A program made the position numbers and the translations under genes. The notes under the pieces were generated by a model. The model did not search any database. It was given only the letters and a program-made list of their open reading frames with translations, and had not been told where the DNA came from. From Thiosocius sp963753845 (GTDB lineage: Bacteria > Pseudomonadota > Gammaproteobacteria > Chromatiales > Chromatiaceae): a DNA stretch of 64,000 nucleotides. Shown one piece after another: positions 47,357 to 54,041 of the stretch (within the stretch, counting starts at the first letter, position 1; every line of letters begins with the position of its first letter). The stretch lies in NCBI GenBank assembly GCA_963753845.1, contig CAVWEI010000033.1, positions 30,006 through 94,005 of the forward strand, written 5' to 3'.

Positions 47357-47374
47357 TGTACAACTTCCTGTACA
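47357..47374 (+). promoter_or_regulatory. YefM-YoeB operator
   Basis: Two TGTACA hexamers (47357-47362 and 47369-47374) with 12 bp centre-to-centre, the arrangement known for the E. coli yefM-yoeB operator. A TACTAT -10-like hexamer follows at 47375, so repressor binding would block the promoter. Confidence 0.8.
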
Positions 47375-47394
47375 TACTATTTTGGATGACACCA

Positions 47395-47646
47395 ATGGAC
47401 GCCATAACCTACACCAAAGCCCGCGCCAATTTGGCTCAAACCATTGATTCTGTTTGCGAAAATCACGAGCCGGTGATCATCACGAAGAAAAATGACCGTT
47501 CGGTTGTGCTGCTCTCCCTCGAGGACTACCAAGCGCTGGAAGAAACTTCCTATTTGCTTCGCAACCCGAAAAACGCCCGGCGCTTGTTGGACTCCATTAA
47601 TGAACTCGATGCTGGAGGCGGCACCGAAAGGGCGTTAGCTGAATGA
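47395..47646 (+). CDS. yefM: YefM antitoxin
   Basis: An 83-residue Phd/YefM antitoxin (MDAITYTKARANLAQTIDSV at the start, LLSLEDYQALEETSYLLRNP in the centre). It binds DNA as well as YoeB. The start at 47395 matches the family. It overlaps yoeB by four bases. Confidence 0.95.
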   Translation: MDAITYTKARANLAQTIDSVCENHEPVIITKKNDRSVVLLSLEDYQALEETSYLLRNPKNARRLLDSINELDAGGGTERALAE

Positions 47647-47897
47647 AGCTGATTTTTTCGGAGAATGCATGGGAAGACTACCTCTATTGGCAGAAGACAG
47701 ATAAAAAGACTCTCAAGCGAATCAACCAGCTGATTTCGGATATTCAGCGCTCCCCTTGTGAAGGACTCGGCAAACCTGAACCGCTCAAGCATGCACTTTC
47801 TGGCTACTGGTCGCGCAGAATCGACGGAGAACATCGCCTCGTATACCGGGCTGAAAACGACTCGATATTCTTCGCCCAACTTCGATATCACTACTGA
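47643..47897 (+). CDS. yoeB: YoeB toxin
   Basis: An 84-residue ribosome-dependent mRNA endonuclease. The whole family pattern is present: MKLIFSENAWEDYLYWQKTD, KRINQLISDIQRSP, GLGKPEPLKHALSGYWSRRI, and the end FAQLRYHY. It has the usual length of 84 residues and looks intact. Confidence 0.96.
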   Translation: MKLIFSENAWEDYLYWQKTDKKTLKRINQLISDIQRSPCEGLGKPEPLKHALSGYWSRRIDGEHRLVYRAENDSIFFAQLRYHY

Positions 47898-47907
47898 GCT
47901 TTCTTAA

Positions 47908-48133
47908 GGGGACCTCTAACAATTCACGATCAGCCATCTTGGCGCCAAAAAGATCTCAGCTCTGCGTTGCGAATCTTCGCAATAGCCAGCTATTACGCGC
48001 GATTCGCGCCTTAAAAACATCGCCTGGAGCGATGTTTCGCGAAAGCCCCGAAGGGGTGAGGCGCAAGGAAGCGCCGAACAGCCGAGCCTTTTTGATCACC
48101 AATCTGATCTGCCCGGAATTATTAGAGGTCCCC
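47908..48133. mobile_element. 226-bp MITE-like element with 18-bp terminal inverted repeats
   Basis: Ends are GGGGACCTCTAACAATTC (47908-47925) and GAATTATTAGAGGTCCCC (48116-48133), complementary except for one base. The interior is non-coding and has hairpins such as ACATCGC/GCGATGT. It sits directly downstream of yoeB. The clear terminal repeats and absence of a transposase gene fit a miniature inverted-repeat element; no clear target duplication was seen. Confidence 0.75.
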
Positions 48134-48274
48134 TGAAGAACGACGAGACTGGCAAATTTCTGTGTTGCATCGCGGGACTGTTAGGCTAGCGGTTTGCCGA
48201 TATTCCCTGACGCGTGCAACTGCGAAAGCCCACGACAACGAGGCCAGATTTTCGCGTTTAAGAGGGGCGGCTGC

Positions 48275-48435
48275 GAATTGAGGAATCAATTGATTTGCCT
48301 GACCCAAGGCGCGGCGATACATTCAGCCCTGACAGGGAATGTTGTACGTCTATCTGACAGGGATGGTCAGGTGCGAATTCCCGCAAAGCCCCATTGGCAA
48401 GGATGCCGGTGGGGCTTTGTCACGTCTGGCGGCTG
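48275..48435 (+). repeat. 160-bp direct repeat, copy 4 (one base longer)
   Basis: The fourth copy, 161 bp owing to a one-base insertion at GTCTATCTGACAGG, which would break any reading frame through it. Another 50 bases upstream (48225-48274, AAAGCCCACGACAACGAGG and onward) are shared with copy 5, so the original unit was about 210 bp. Confidence 0.95.
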
Positions 48436-48468
48436 AAAAATGGAAGCGACCCCCAAGACGTCTGCATC

Positions 48469-48496
48469 TTGACTCTTACCAGAACCTTATTAGACT
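48469..48496 (+). promoter_or_regulatory. predicted promoter of the Phd/PIN module
   Basis: TTGACT (48469-48474), 16 bases, TAGACT (48491-48496). It is followed by repeated TTTAG words (AAGTTTAGTTTAGCTAG) that could be antitoxin binding sites before the gene at 48532. Confidence 0.5.
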
Positions 48497-48531
48497 AAGT
48501 TTAGTTTAGCTAGAAATTGATTGGTCCTAAC

Positions 48532-48762
48532 ATGAAAGTGAATATGCACGAGGCGAAGTCGCAGCTTTCCCGCTTGGCCGAGCTCGCCTGGCAGGGAGAA
48601 CCCATCATAATTGCCAAGGCCGGCAAACCGTATCTGGATCTGATTCCGCACCGTGGCAAAAGTGTTAAACGGCAACCGGGGTTGCTGAAGGGTCAGATAC
48701 AAATGGCCGCGGACTTCGATGAAACGGGCGAAGAGTTGATTGCCGATTTCGAGGGCGATTGA
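48532..48762 (+). CDS. Phd/YefM-family antitoxin
   Basis: A 76-residue antitoxin (MKVNMHEAKSQLSRLAELAW, then EPIIIAKAGKPYLDLIPH), with an acidic C-terminal tail for toxin binding. The start at 48532 is preferred over an upstream start at 48517. It overlaps the PIN toxin gene by four bases. Confidence 0.92.
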   Translation: MKVNMHEAKSQLSRLAELAWQGEPIIIAKAGKPYLDLIPHRGKSVKRQPGLLKGQIQMAADFDETGEELIADFEGD

Positions 48763-49142
48763 TGCAGCGCCTGTTGCTCGATACCCATGCCTTTCTTTGG
48801 TGGCTGGCCGATGCGCCCGAACTCGGTAACTCGGCCCGCAAGGCTATCGCTGACGAACGCAACGAGGTTTTTGTGAGCGCGGCGACAGGTTGGGAGGTTG
48901 CCATCAAACGAGCGGCCGGCAAGCTGCAAGCCCCCGACAATCTCGATGCTATGGTCGAGGAGAGCGGCTTTTCTCATTTGCCCGTTACGTTTTTTCACGG
49001 CGAACAAGCCGGCGCATTGCCGATGCATCATCGGGATCCCTTCGACCGCATGTTGGTCGCGCAGGCCCAGGCGGAAGGCTTGGTCATCGTAACCAGGGAT
49101 CTCTACATACAGCGATACGGTGTGCGAACATTAACTGCCTGA
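48759..49142 (+). CDS. PIN-domain (VapC-like) toxin
   Basis: A 127-residue PIN-fold ribonuclease. The acidic active-site residues sit in LLLDTHAFLWWLAD, the conserved SAATGWEVAIK follows, and the DPFDRMLVAQA motif lies near residue 90. It is paired with a Phd antitoxin rather than VapB, a common subgroup. A start at 48762 (MQRLLLDTH) is also possible. Confidence 0.94.
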   Translation: MMQRLLLDTHAFLWWLADAPELGNSARKAIADERNEVFVSAATGWEVAIKRAAGKLQAPDNLDAMVEESGFSHLPVTFFHGEQAGALPMHHRDPFDRMLVAQAQAEGLVIVTRDLYIQRYGVRTLTA

Positions 49143-49230
49143 CTGTTGCGTTTGGTGCTCGGGACAGCTGAACGTGTTCTGTCTTCGCCCACGAGGGGTC
49201 GAGCGACGCGGTCGACCCGAATGAGCAGTT

Positions 49231-49443
49231 GATGCCGTGGTCGAACCGGTCCGGGTGCAGGCCGCGCGCTGGGTGGTCTGCAAAAATGAAAAGGAACTCA
49301 ATCGCTTCCACGAAAAGGCCTACGACAACCTGTCCCAGGACGGTGACGGGCAGCTGGTCTACCTGGCCCCGCCCCGGGTCAATCTGAACCCGACCATGGA
49401 ACTTTGGCCGAGCGTGAAATTCCTGGCCGTGCGTGAACTATAA
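49231..49443 (+). pseudogene. diverged duplicate of the 3' end of prfC
   Basis: The sequence matches the last 213 bases of prfC (44234-44446) in frame, including the TAA stop, with scattered differences: the protein ends WPSVKFLAVREL instead of WPDVKFLATREL. Limited similarity continues beyond the stop into the prfC-bolA spacer (CTGAC..CTATGGAGCACG). It lacks a start. It appears to be part of a related prfC brought in by recombination. Confidence 0.85.
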
Positions 49444-49544
49444 AATTCTACGCTGACCTATGGAGCACGCCGGGTTGGATCCGGAGCACCTGCTAAAGCC
49501 CACGACAACGAGGCCAGATTTTCGCGTTTAAGAGGGGCGGCAGC

Positions 49545-49704
49545 GAATTGGGGAACCAATTGATTTGCCTGACCGAAGGCGCGGCGATACATTCAGCCCT
49601 GACAGGGAATGTTGTACATCTACTGACAGGGAAGGTCAGGTGCGAATTCCCGCAAAGCCCCATTGGCAAGGATGCCGGTGGGGCTTTGCCACATCTGGCG
49701 GCTG
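49545..49704 (+). repeat. 160-bp direct repeat, copy 5
   Basis: The fifth copy, 1270 bp after copy 4, preceded by the same 50-base extension as copy 4 (49495-49544). It keeps the AGGA-loop hairpin; a few substitutions (GTACATCTAC, CCACATCTGG) are unique. It follows the prfC fragment and precedes the RHH/PIN module. Confidence 0.95.
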
Positions 49705-49744
49705 ATAAAATGAATGTGCGCGTTCACAGAGGGTCAGACGCGGA

Positions 49745-49918
49745 TCACCATATCGCCCGGTTGTAGTTGCCCCGAATGCGAAGGTCTTTGGTCACCAACA
49801 CCGCATTGGCACACTGTGCCTCCGCGACAATCAATCGGTCAAAGGTGTCGCGCGTCCAGTCAATGCCCACTGCCGAGTCCACCACAACCGAGAGGCTCGG
49901 GTCACTGCAGCGTGCCAG
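49745..49918 (-). pseudogene. C-terminal fragment of a PIN toxin
   Basis: The minus strand encodes DPSLSVVVDSAVGIDWTRDT, then FDRLIVAEAQCANAVLVTKD, then a stop. This closely matches the C-terminal 55 residues of the PIN toxin at 51388-51786. The N-terminal two thirds are missing. It is a relic of a second copy of that module. Confidence 0.8.
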
Positions 49919-49986
49919 TGGTCATCCATCCGTACCCTGGCGGCAGTTTAGCAACCATCCGCCAACTAGCCGTTCGGGCGCCTATC

Positions 49987-50409
49987 TCACACGAACGGGT
50001 TGACGATTGTCAGAGATTCGATCACCTGCCCGTCGTGCAGGTCTTCGCTGTATAGCGTACGGCAACCGGCCTGCAACGCTGAAGCGATGATCAGCGAATC
50101 GTAAAACCCGTAGCGCCAGCGCTCCTGGAGGTCAATGGTTTTACGATAAAGGCCGGTGCTGGCGAATACGGCGCACAGTGGCTCGAGTACCGTATCGAGG
50201 TAACGCTGCGCCTGTTGCGTGGTAAGCGGGTGCGCGAATTTGCGGGTAGCGACGTTCACCAGTTCCTGCACCACCTGGTAGCTGATCACGCCTTGCTGGT
50301 GCTCGAGCGCGCGTTCGACCAAATCGCGGGCCTTATTCTGTTTCGCGGGGACTGTGGGGTCGAATGTGTAAACGAGAATATTTGTGTCGAGAAAAAACTC
50401 AATGCTCAT
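49987..50409 (-). CDS. PIN-domain toxin
   Basis: A 140-residue VapC-like ribonuclease (FFLDTNILVYTFDPTVPAKQ at the start, YQVVQELVNVATRKF in the middle, YGFYDSLIIASALQAGC near 100). The start at 50409 is the ATG that gives the family N-terminus; the upstream extension is in the antitoxin gene. It overlaps the antitoxin by 11 bases. Confidence 0.93.
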   Translation of the reverse strand: MSIEFFLDTNILVYTFDPTVPAKQNKARDLVERALEHQQGVISYQVVQELVNVATRKFAHPLTTQQAQRYLDTVLEPLCAVFASTGLYRKTIDLQERWRYGFYDSLIIASALQAGCRTLYSEDLHDGQVIESLTIVNPFV

Positions 50410-50632
50410 TGAGTTCGTCCCGAGAATAACCCACCCCGCCCGTCGAGATGCCGGCGAGCTCACCCATCAGAATCCGGTAGTTTCGAACGCGTTGCTCGCC
50501 TGAATCGGCTCCACTCGCGTACTGCTCCAGCCAACGGCGAAATTCGGCATTGAGGGTAGTGCGTCGATGTTGCGCCTGCCGGCGCGCCGCCTCGATCAGG
50601 CGCTCGTCAGCGCTCAACGTGATGTTTTTCAT
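50399..50632 (-). CDS. ribbon-helix-helix antitoxin of the PIN pair
   Basis: A 77-residue antitoxin whose N-terminal 45 residues (MKNITLSADERLIEAARRQA) look like an RHH/Arc-type DNA-binding fold, followed by a flexible tail. The start at 50632 is favoured over an in-frame upstream codon. It is co-transcribed with the overlapping PIN toxin. Confidence 0.85.
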   Translation of the reverse strand: MKNITLSADERLIEAARRQAQHRRTTLNAEFRRWLEQYASGADSGEQRVRNYRILMGELAGISTGGVGYSRDELNEH

Positions 50633-50730
50633 AGGCACCTCTAAATCCATCCAGAACACGCTTATAGTGTACACTTGGATAGTGTATTCTGCTGCTATCG
50701 CTCGTCAAGGGGCGAATTGGAGAGGAATAC

Positions 50731-50890
50731 GAATTGAGGAACCAATTGATTTGCCTGACCGAAGGCGCGGCGATACATTCAGCCCTGACAGGGAATGTTG
50801 TACGTCTGCTGACAGGGATGATCAGGTGCGAATTCCCGCAAAGCCCCATTGGCAAGGATGCCGGTGGGGCTTTGCCACGTCTGGCGGCTG
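50731..50890 (+). repeat. 160-bp direct repeat, copy 6
   Basis: The last copy, 1186 bp from copy 5. It ends in GGCGGCTG followed by AAAAAA. One arm of the CCTGACC/GGTCAGG pair is altered here (GATCAGG). Downstream begins the decayed Phd/Txe relic, introduced by a GGGGTCAGACCCC palindrome at 50904. Confidence 0.95.
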
Positions 50891-50932
50891 AAAAAAGCAA
50901 AAAGGGGTCAGACCCCAATTCATTGCGAAACG

Positions 50933-51286
50933 GTGAACTTGCTGTCGATTCCGGGAATGCGCGAATCCATCCAGCAGGGAATGGAAACTCCTCTTTCAGA
51001 GTGCGCCGAGGATCTTGGTTGGCGAAATGGAAGCTGGCCTAAACGAAGCAGGCTCAAAAGGATGCCAAGAAGCTCGCCGCATCGGGACTCAAAGAAAAAG
51101 CGCGAACCCTGCTAGAGGTGCTCGAAGCAGACCCGTACCAGAACCCCCCCTCCTTACGAAAAACTTGTCGGCGATCTTGCGGGTGCATATTCGAGGCGCA
51201 TCAACATCCAGCACCGTGTCGTCTATCAGGTTCTGGGAAAAGAACGCATTGTCAAAATTCTCCGTTTGTCGACGCACTACGAATAG
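50933..51286 (+). pseudogene. decayed Phd/Txe-YoeB toxin-antitoxin pair
   Basis: First comes a C-terminal antitoxin fragment (LLSIPGMRESIQQGMETPLS, then ECAEDLGW). Then follows a Txe/YoeB-like toxin that lacks a start. It has an in-frame TAA near 51038 where KLA-Y-TKQAQKDAKK is expected, and loses frame in a run of seven Cs near 51147. After the run it resumes in another frame (AYSRRINIQHRVVYQVLGKE) and ends LRLSTHYE. So the toxin has a nonsense mutation and a frameshift. Short AAAGCAAAAAGGG-type words lie on both sides (50896, 51338). Confidence 0.85.
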
Positions 51287-51387
51287 CAAAACATGCAAAG
51301 TGGTCAACTCGATAGCTGGGACGCGCAGAAACTGTTCAAAGCAAAAAGGGTCTGACCGCTATTCCTCACGAACGGGAGATTGCGCAG

Positions 51388-51786
51388 TCACCATATCGCC
51401 CACTCGTAGTTTTCGCGAATCCGGGCATCTTTGGTTACCAGATCGGCATTCAAACTTTGTGCTTCAGCGACAATCAGCCGGTCAAAGGTGTCACGCGTCC
51501 ATCCTATGCCCAGCGCCGAATCGACGATCGCCGCCAGGCTCGGTTCGGATTCTTTCAGACCGATACTCTGACGCAACTCCGCCAGGATCTCGGTGGGTGG
51601 CGCCAGGATGCGCCCTATCTCGTGCAGATACTGCAGTTCGAGCCTTACCATCGGCGAGATGGCCAGAACCGAACTGCGTTCTATCGCCTCTTCGGCGACT
51701 TTGCTCAACTTGGATACCATCCCGTCGTACAGCCATGCGACGATGTGGGTGTCCAGGAAAACTAGAGGTGCTGGTCGTCTTGCCAC
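51388..51786 (-). CDS. PIN-domain toxin (VapC-like)
   Basis: A 132-residue PIN toxin. Active-site acidic residues are in LVFLDTHIVAWLYDG and in DSALGIGWTRDTFDRLIVAE. A broken second copy of the C-terminal part lies at 49745-49918. It overlaps the antitoxin gene by 25 bases. Confidence 0.93.
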   Translation of the reverse strand: MARRPAPLVFLDTHIVAWLYDGMVSKLSKVAEEAIERSSVLAISPMVRLELQYLHEIGRILAPPTEILAELRQSIGLKESEPSLAAIVDSALGIGWTRDTFDRLIVAEAQSLNADLVTKDARIRENYEWAIW

Positions 51787-51995
51787 TGGTCGGCCCTGAT
51801 TTTCAGCAGGTCGTCCGCATCACCCACGATCGCATTGTGCGGACGCAGGTTGGCGAGTTTCCTTGGTGGGTCGTCCAAGACGATTTTCAAACGGTGGCCG
51901 CGACGTTCAATCTCGACGGGAACGCCGGTCTGAATGACCTTGTCGACGATTTTGAACAGCTGCTGGCGCAATGCCGTAAGAGTCAAGTGCTCCAT
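51762..51995 (-). CDS. Phd/YefM-type antitoxin of the PIN pair
   Basis: A 77-residue antitoxin (MEHLTLTALRQQLFKIVDKV and VPVEIERRGHRLKIVLDDP), starting at 51995. A strong palindrome with an internal TATAAT lies just upstream. The C-terminal tail (ADQWQDDQHL) probably contacts the toxin. Confidence 0.88.
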   Translation of the reverse strand: MEHLTLTALRQQLFKIVDKVIQTGVPVEIERRGHRLKIVLDDPPRKLANLRPHNAIVGDADDLLKIRADQWQDDQHL

Positions 51996-52016
51996 TGTTG
52001 CAGGCCCGATAAGTAC

Positions 52017-52044
52017 CGTACGTGAATTATTATATGTACGTACG
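52017..52044 (-). promoter_or_regulatory. operator/promoter of the Phd/PIN module at 51.4-52.0 kb
   Basis: Two 7-bp arms (CGTACGT at 52017 and ACGTACG at 52038) form an inverted repeat with 14 bases between. Inside is a perfect -10 TATAAT on the minus strand (52034-52029), with TTGTCA 15 bases further upstream (52055-52050). Confidence 0.65.
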
Positions 52045-52240
52045 CGTCGTGACAAGCCTTACGGCTGGAAGCGCGACCCAGGCCCCAGCTCCCTTTCCTC
52101 CAAGGAGGGGATTGGGGTGAGGTGACTGAAAGTAACTGTTCGCCCCCTCATCCCAGCCTTCTCCCCGCGGGCGAAGGGGAAACCGGTGCACGCGATACTT
52201 TCGAGGATAAGCCATTGATTCAAAGGGGCAACATGACCCT

Positions 52241-52495
52241 CTAACGGTAGATGTTGCGCCGATGCCCCGCCGCGACAACGAGGACAATGAGTTCGGCTTC
52301 CCGGATCTCATAGATTACACGGTACGACCCGATCCGAATCCGCCTCAGGCCCGTGAGGTCGCCTTTCAAAGCGGAACCCCGATACGGATTCAGTCCAAGA
52401 TCATCGATTGCGGCAATGATTCGCAGGCGGTCGGATTTCGTGATTCCCGAGAGTTTCCTCAGGGCGCTCTGCTTAATCTTTACCGACCACTGCAT
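52241..52495 (-). CDS. RelE-type toxin
   Basis: An 84-residue RelE-fold ribonuclease (MQWSVKIKQSALRKLSGITK, then LTGLRRIRIGSYRVIYEIRE and AAGHRRNIYR). It is downstream of its antitoxin with a 23-base overlap. It looks intact. Confidence 0.93.
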   Translation of the reverse strand: MQWSVKIKQSALRKLSGITKSDRLRIIAAIDDLGLNPYRGSALKGDLTGLRRIRIGSYRVIYEIREAELIVLVVAAGHRRNIYR

Positions 52496-52694
52496 CCCTC
52501 ACCTCATCCCAGTCCAGTACCGGATCACTTGGGTCTTGCAGCCGCTGTGCGGCGAGCGACAGATCCTGAAAATCCTCGAGATAATGTTCGAGCGCCTGGC
52601 GTACGATTTCCGCGCGAGAGCGCCGAAGCAGTGCTGCAGCCCTGTCCAATTCAGAGACCAGTTCGTCGGGGATGCGGGCAGTAATCTGACTCAT
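52473..52694 (-). CDS. ribbon-helix-helix antitoxin (CopG-type)
   Basis: A 73-residue antitoxin starting at 52694 (MSQITARIPDELVSELDRAA), with the RHH core LLRRSRAEIVRQALEHYLED. An upstream start at 52715 is possible. It pairs with the RelE toxin. Confidence 0.92.
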   Translation of the reverse strand: MSQITARIPDELVSELDRAAALLRRSRAEIVRQALEHYLEDFQDLSLAAQRLQDPSDPVLDWDEVRDAVVGKD

Positions 52695-52754
52695 ATCAAT
52701 CACGTTTAATGTCAATTGAAGTCAACGGGAGTATCTGCCTGTGACAGCGCCCCG

Positions 52755-52904
52755 TCAAACTGGATGCGCGCTACTGCCGACGGAGGCAACCGCGTCGCTG
52801 CACAGTTCGTCCATCCGGGCGGCCGCTTGCGGATTGTCGGCGGCGATGTGGGCCCAGATATTGGCGCGGTCCAGCTGGGCCTCAGACGTCCAGATGGCCC
52901 TCAC
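52755..52904 (-). pseudogene. N-terminal fragment of a ParE/RelE toxin
   Basis: A 49-codon frame from GTG 52904 reads AIWTSEAQLDRANIWAHIAA, then DNPQAAARMDELCSDAV, and stops early. This is the first half of a ParE/RelE toxin. Its start overlaps the stop of the truncated PIN gene, as if the end of a lost antitoxin had been joined to the PIN gene. Confidence 0.75.
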
Positions 52905-53185
52905 GAATTCCGATCGACCTGGGCGCGCCGAGCGTAGCCGATGCCCCGGCCCATCAGCTTTTTGTTTTCGATGAACAGCAATACCTCCGGGTGTGTAGCC
53001 TGCCGGGCTTCAGGCAACTGCCGCAGCAGCGAGAGTGCGGTGGCGCGATTGCGCGGCTTGCCGCAAGCCAACTCGCCGACCACGAACGGATGGATGAATA
53101 CGCCGCCAGCCTTTAACAGCGACACCAGCCGGCGGTCGCCTCCCCGCAGGTGATCGACCCAGACCGACGTGTCGACCAAAACCAT
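52901..53185 (-). pseudogene. truncated VapC (PIN) toxin
   Basis: About 94 residues with the VapC N-terminus (MVLVDTSVWVDHLRGGDRRL), the conserved GELACGKPRNR and the start of the third motif (MGRGIGY). The remainder of the PIN fold, with the last acidic residues, is replaced by ARRAQVDRNS. The product is probably inactive. Confidence 0.85.
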
Positions 53186-53337
53186 CAAGTGGTGCCTTTG
53201 CGCCGGGGCATCTCATCCAGGCCAGGTTCGGAACCGCCGAGGCGTGCCAGTCGCCTGGCGCTTTCCCGTTCGATAAGGGCCTTCAGGCCTTCGCGCAACG
53301 AGGCGGCGCGTTCATTGATGCCGCGCAATGCCTTCGC
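53185..53337 (-). pseudogene. VapB antitoxin remnant (N-terminus lost)
   Basis: The minus strand gives AKALRGINERAASLREGLKA, then LIERESARRLARLGGSEPGL, then DEMPRRKGTT and a stop overlapping the VapC ATG. This is a VapB C-terminus. The usual N-terminal MRTTV-type strand and a start codon are missing upstream. Confidence 0.8.
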
Positions 53338-53443
53338 CTGTCCATTTACCCCGGGTTGCGGCAGACTAAACCGAACAAATCAACCGGCGCTGGCGGCCGC
53401 CGAACTGCCGACGTCTTGGCCAAGTAATTGGGGAGTCCGGGTC

Positions 53444-53734
53444 ATGAAGCGGCAGCACACACTGAAAAAACTCGCTGAACTCAAGCCGGAATTGACCGAG
53501 CGATTCGGTGTGACGCGCCTGGCGCTGTTCGGATCGACGGCCCGCGATGAGGCGGGCCCGGATAGCGACGTGGATATCGTGGTTGGATTCGATGGGCCGG
53601 CCACCTCCGCACGTTATTTTGGTGTGCAGTTTTTCCTGGAAGACGCACTCGGTTGCGCAGTTGATTTGGTCACTGAGAAGGCGGTGCGTAGTGAGTTGCG
53701 CCCCTACATAGAAAAAGAAGCGGTAAATGTCTGA
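53444..53734 (+). CDS. mntA: MntA-type minimal nucleotidyltransferase antitoxin
   Basis: A 96-residue nucleotidyltransferase. The active site fits G-S-x10-D-x-D (GSTARDEAGPDSDVDIVV at about 32-49). In MntA/HepT modules this protein AMPylates the HEPN toxin to silence it. The start at 53444 (MKRQHTLKKLAELK) is chosen; the frame upstream is unrelated. It overlaps hepT by eight bases. Confidence 0.93.
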   Translation: MKRQHTLKKLAELKPELTERFGVTRLALFGSTARDEAGPDSDVDIVVGFDGPATSARYFGVQFFLEDALGCAVDLVTEKAVRSELRPYIEKEAVNV

Positions 53735-54041
53735 GCGGGAGTGGAAATTTTATATTGACGATATGTTGCGCTTCGCCGAAAAGGTGCTGGCGTACAGCGC
53801 AGACCTGGATCAGGTACGGTTCGAGCGCGACGAGCTGAAATATGACGCCATTTTGCGCAACCTCGAGCTGATCGGCGAGGCCGCGACCCGTGTACCGGCT
53901 GCAGTGCGGCAAGAACATCCGGTCATCCCCTGGCGGCAGGTGATCGCCACCCGTAACCGATTGATCCACGGTTATCTCGGGATCGATAACGATACCCTCT
54001 GGAGCATCGTGATCGATGATGTCCCACCCCTGGTCCGCTAG
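53727..54041 (+). CDS. hepT: HepT-type HEPN ribonuclease toxin (DUF86)
   Basis: A 104-residue HEPN-domain RNase. The catalytic R-x4-H-x-Y motif is RNRLIHGY at about residue 76-83, including the Tyr that MntA modifies. ILRNLELIGEAATRVP is the other conserved region. It looks intact and co-translated with mntA. Confidence 0.93.
   Translation: MSEREWKFYIDDMLRFAEKVLAYSADLDQVRFERDELKYDAILRNLELIGEAATRVPAAVRQEHPVIPWRQVIATRNRLIHGYLGIDNDTLWSIVIDDVPPLVR

Noticed and set aside
42866..49443. SXT/R391-type integrative element at prfC
   Set aside because: Those elements target the 5' part of prfC. Here the 3' end is duplicated, prfC is intact, and no integrase or conjugation genes are present.
44888..50890. 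Canonical integron attC sites
   Set aside because: GTTRRRY and RYYYAAC core sites paired at the repeat ends were not found, and no IntI is in the window, so a standard integron is not supported here.
44888..50890. CRISPR array
   Set aside because: Repeats are 160 bp and spacers are about 1 kb with genes. This is not CRISPR, and no cas genes are visible.
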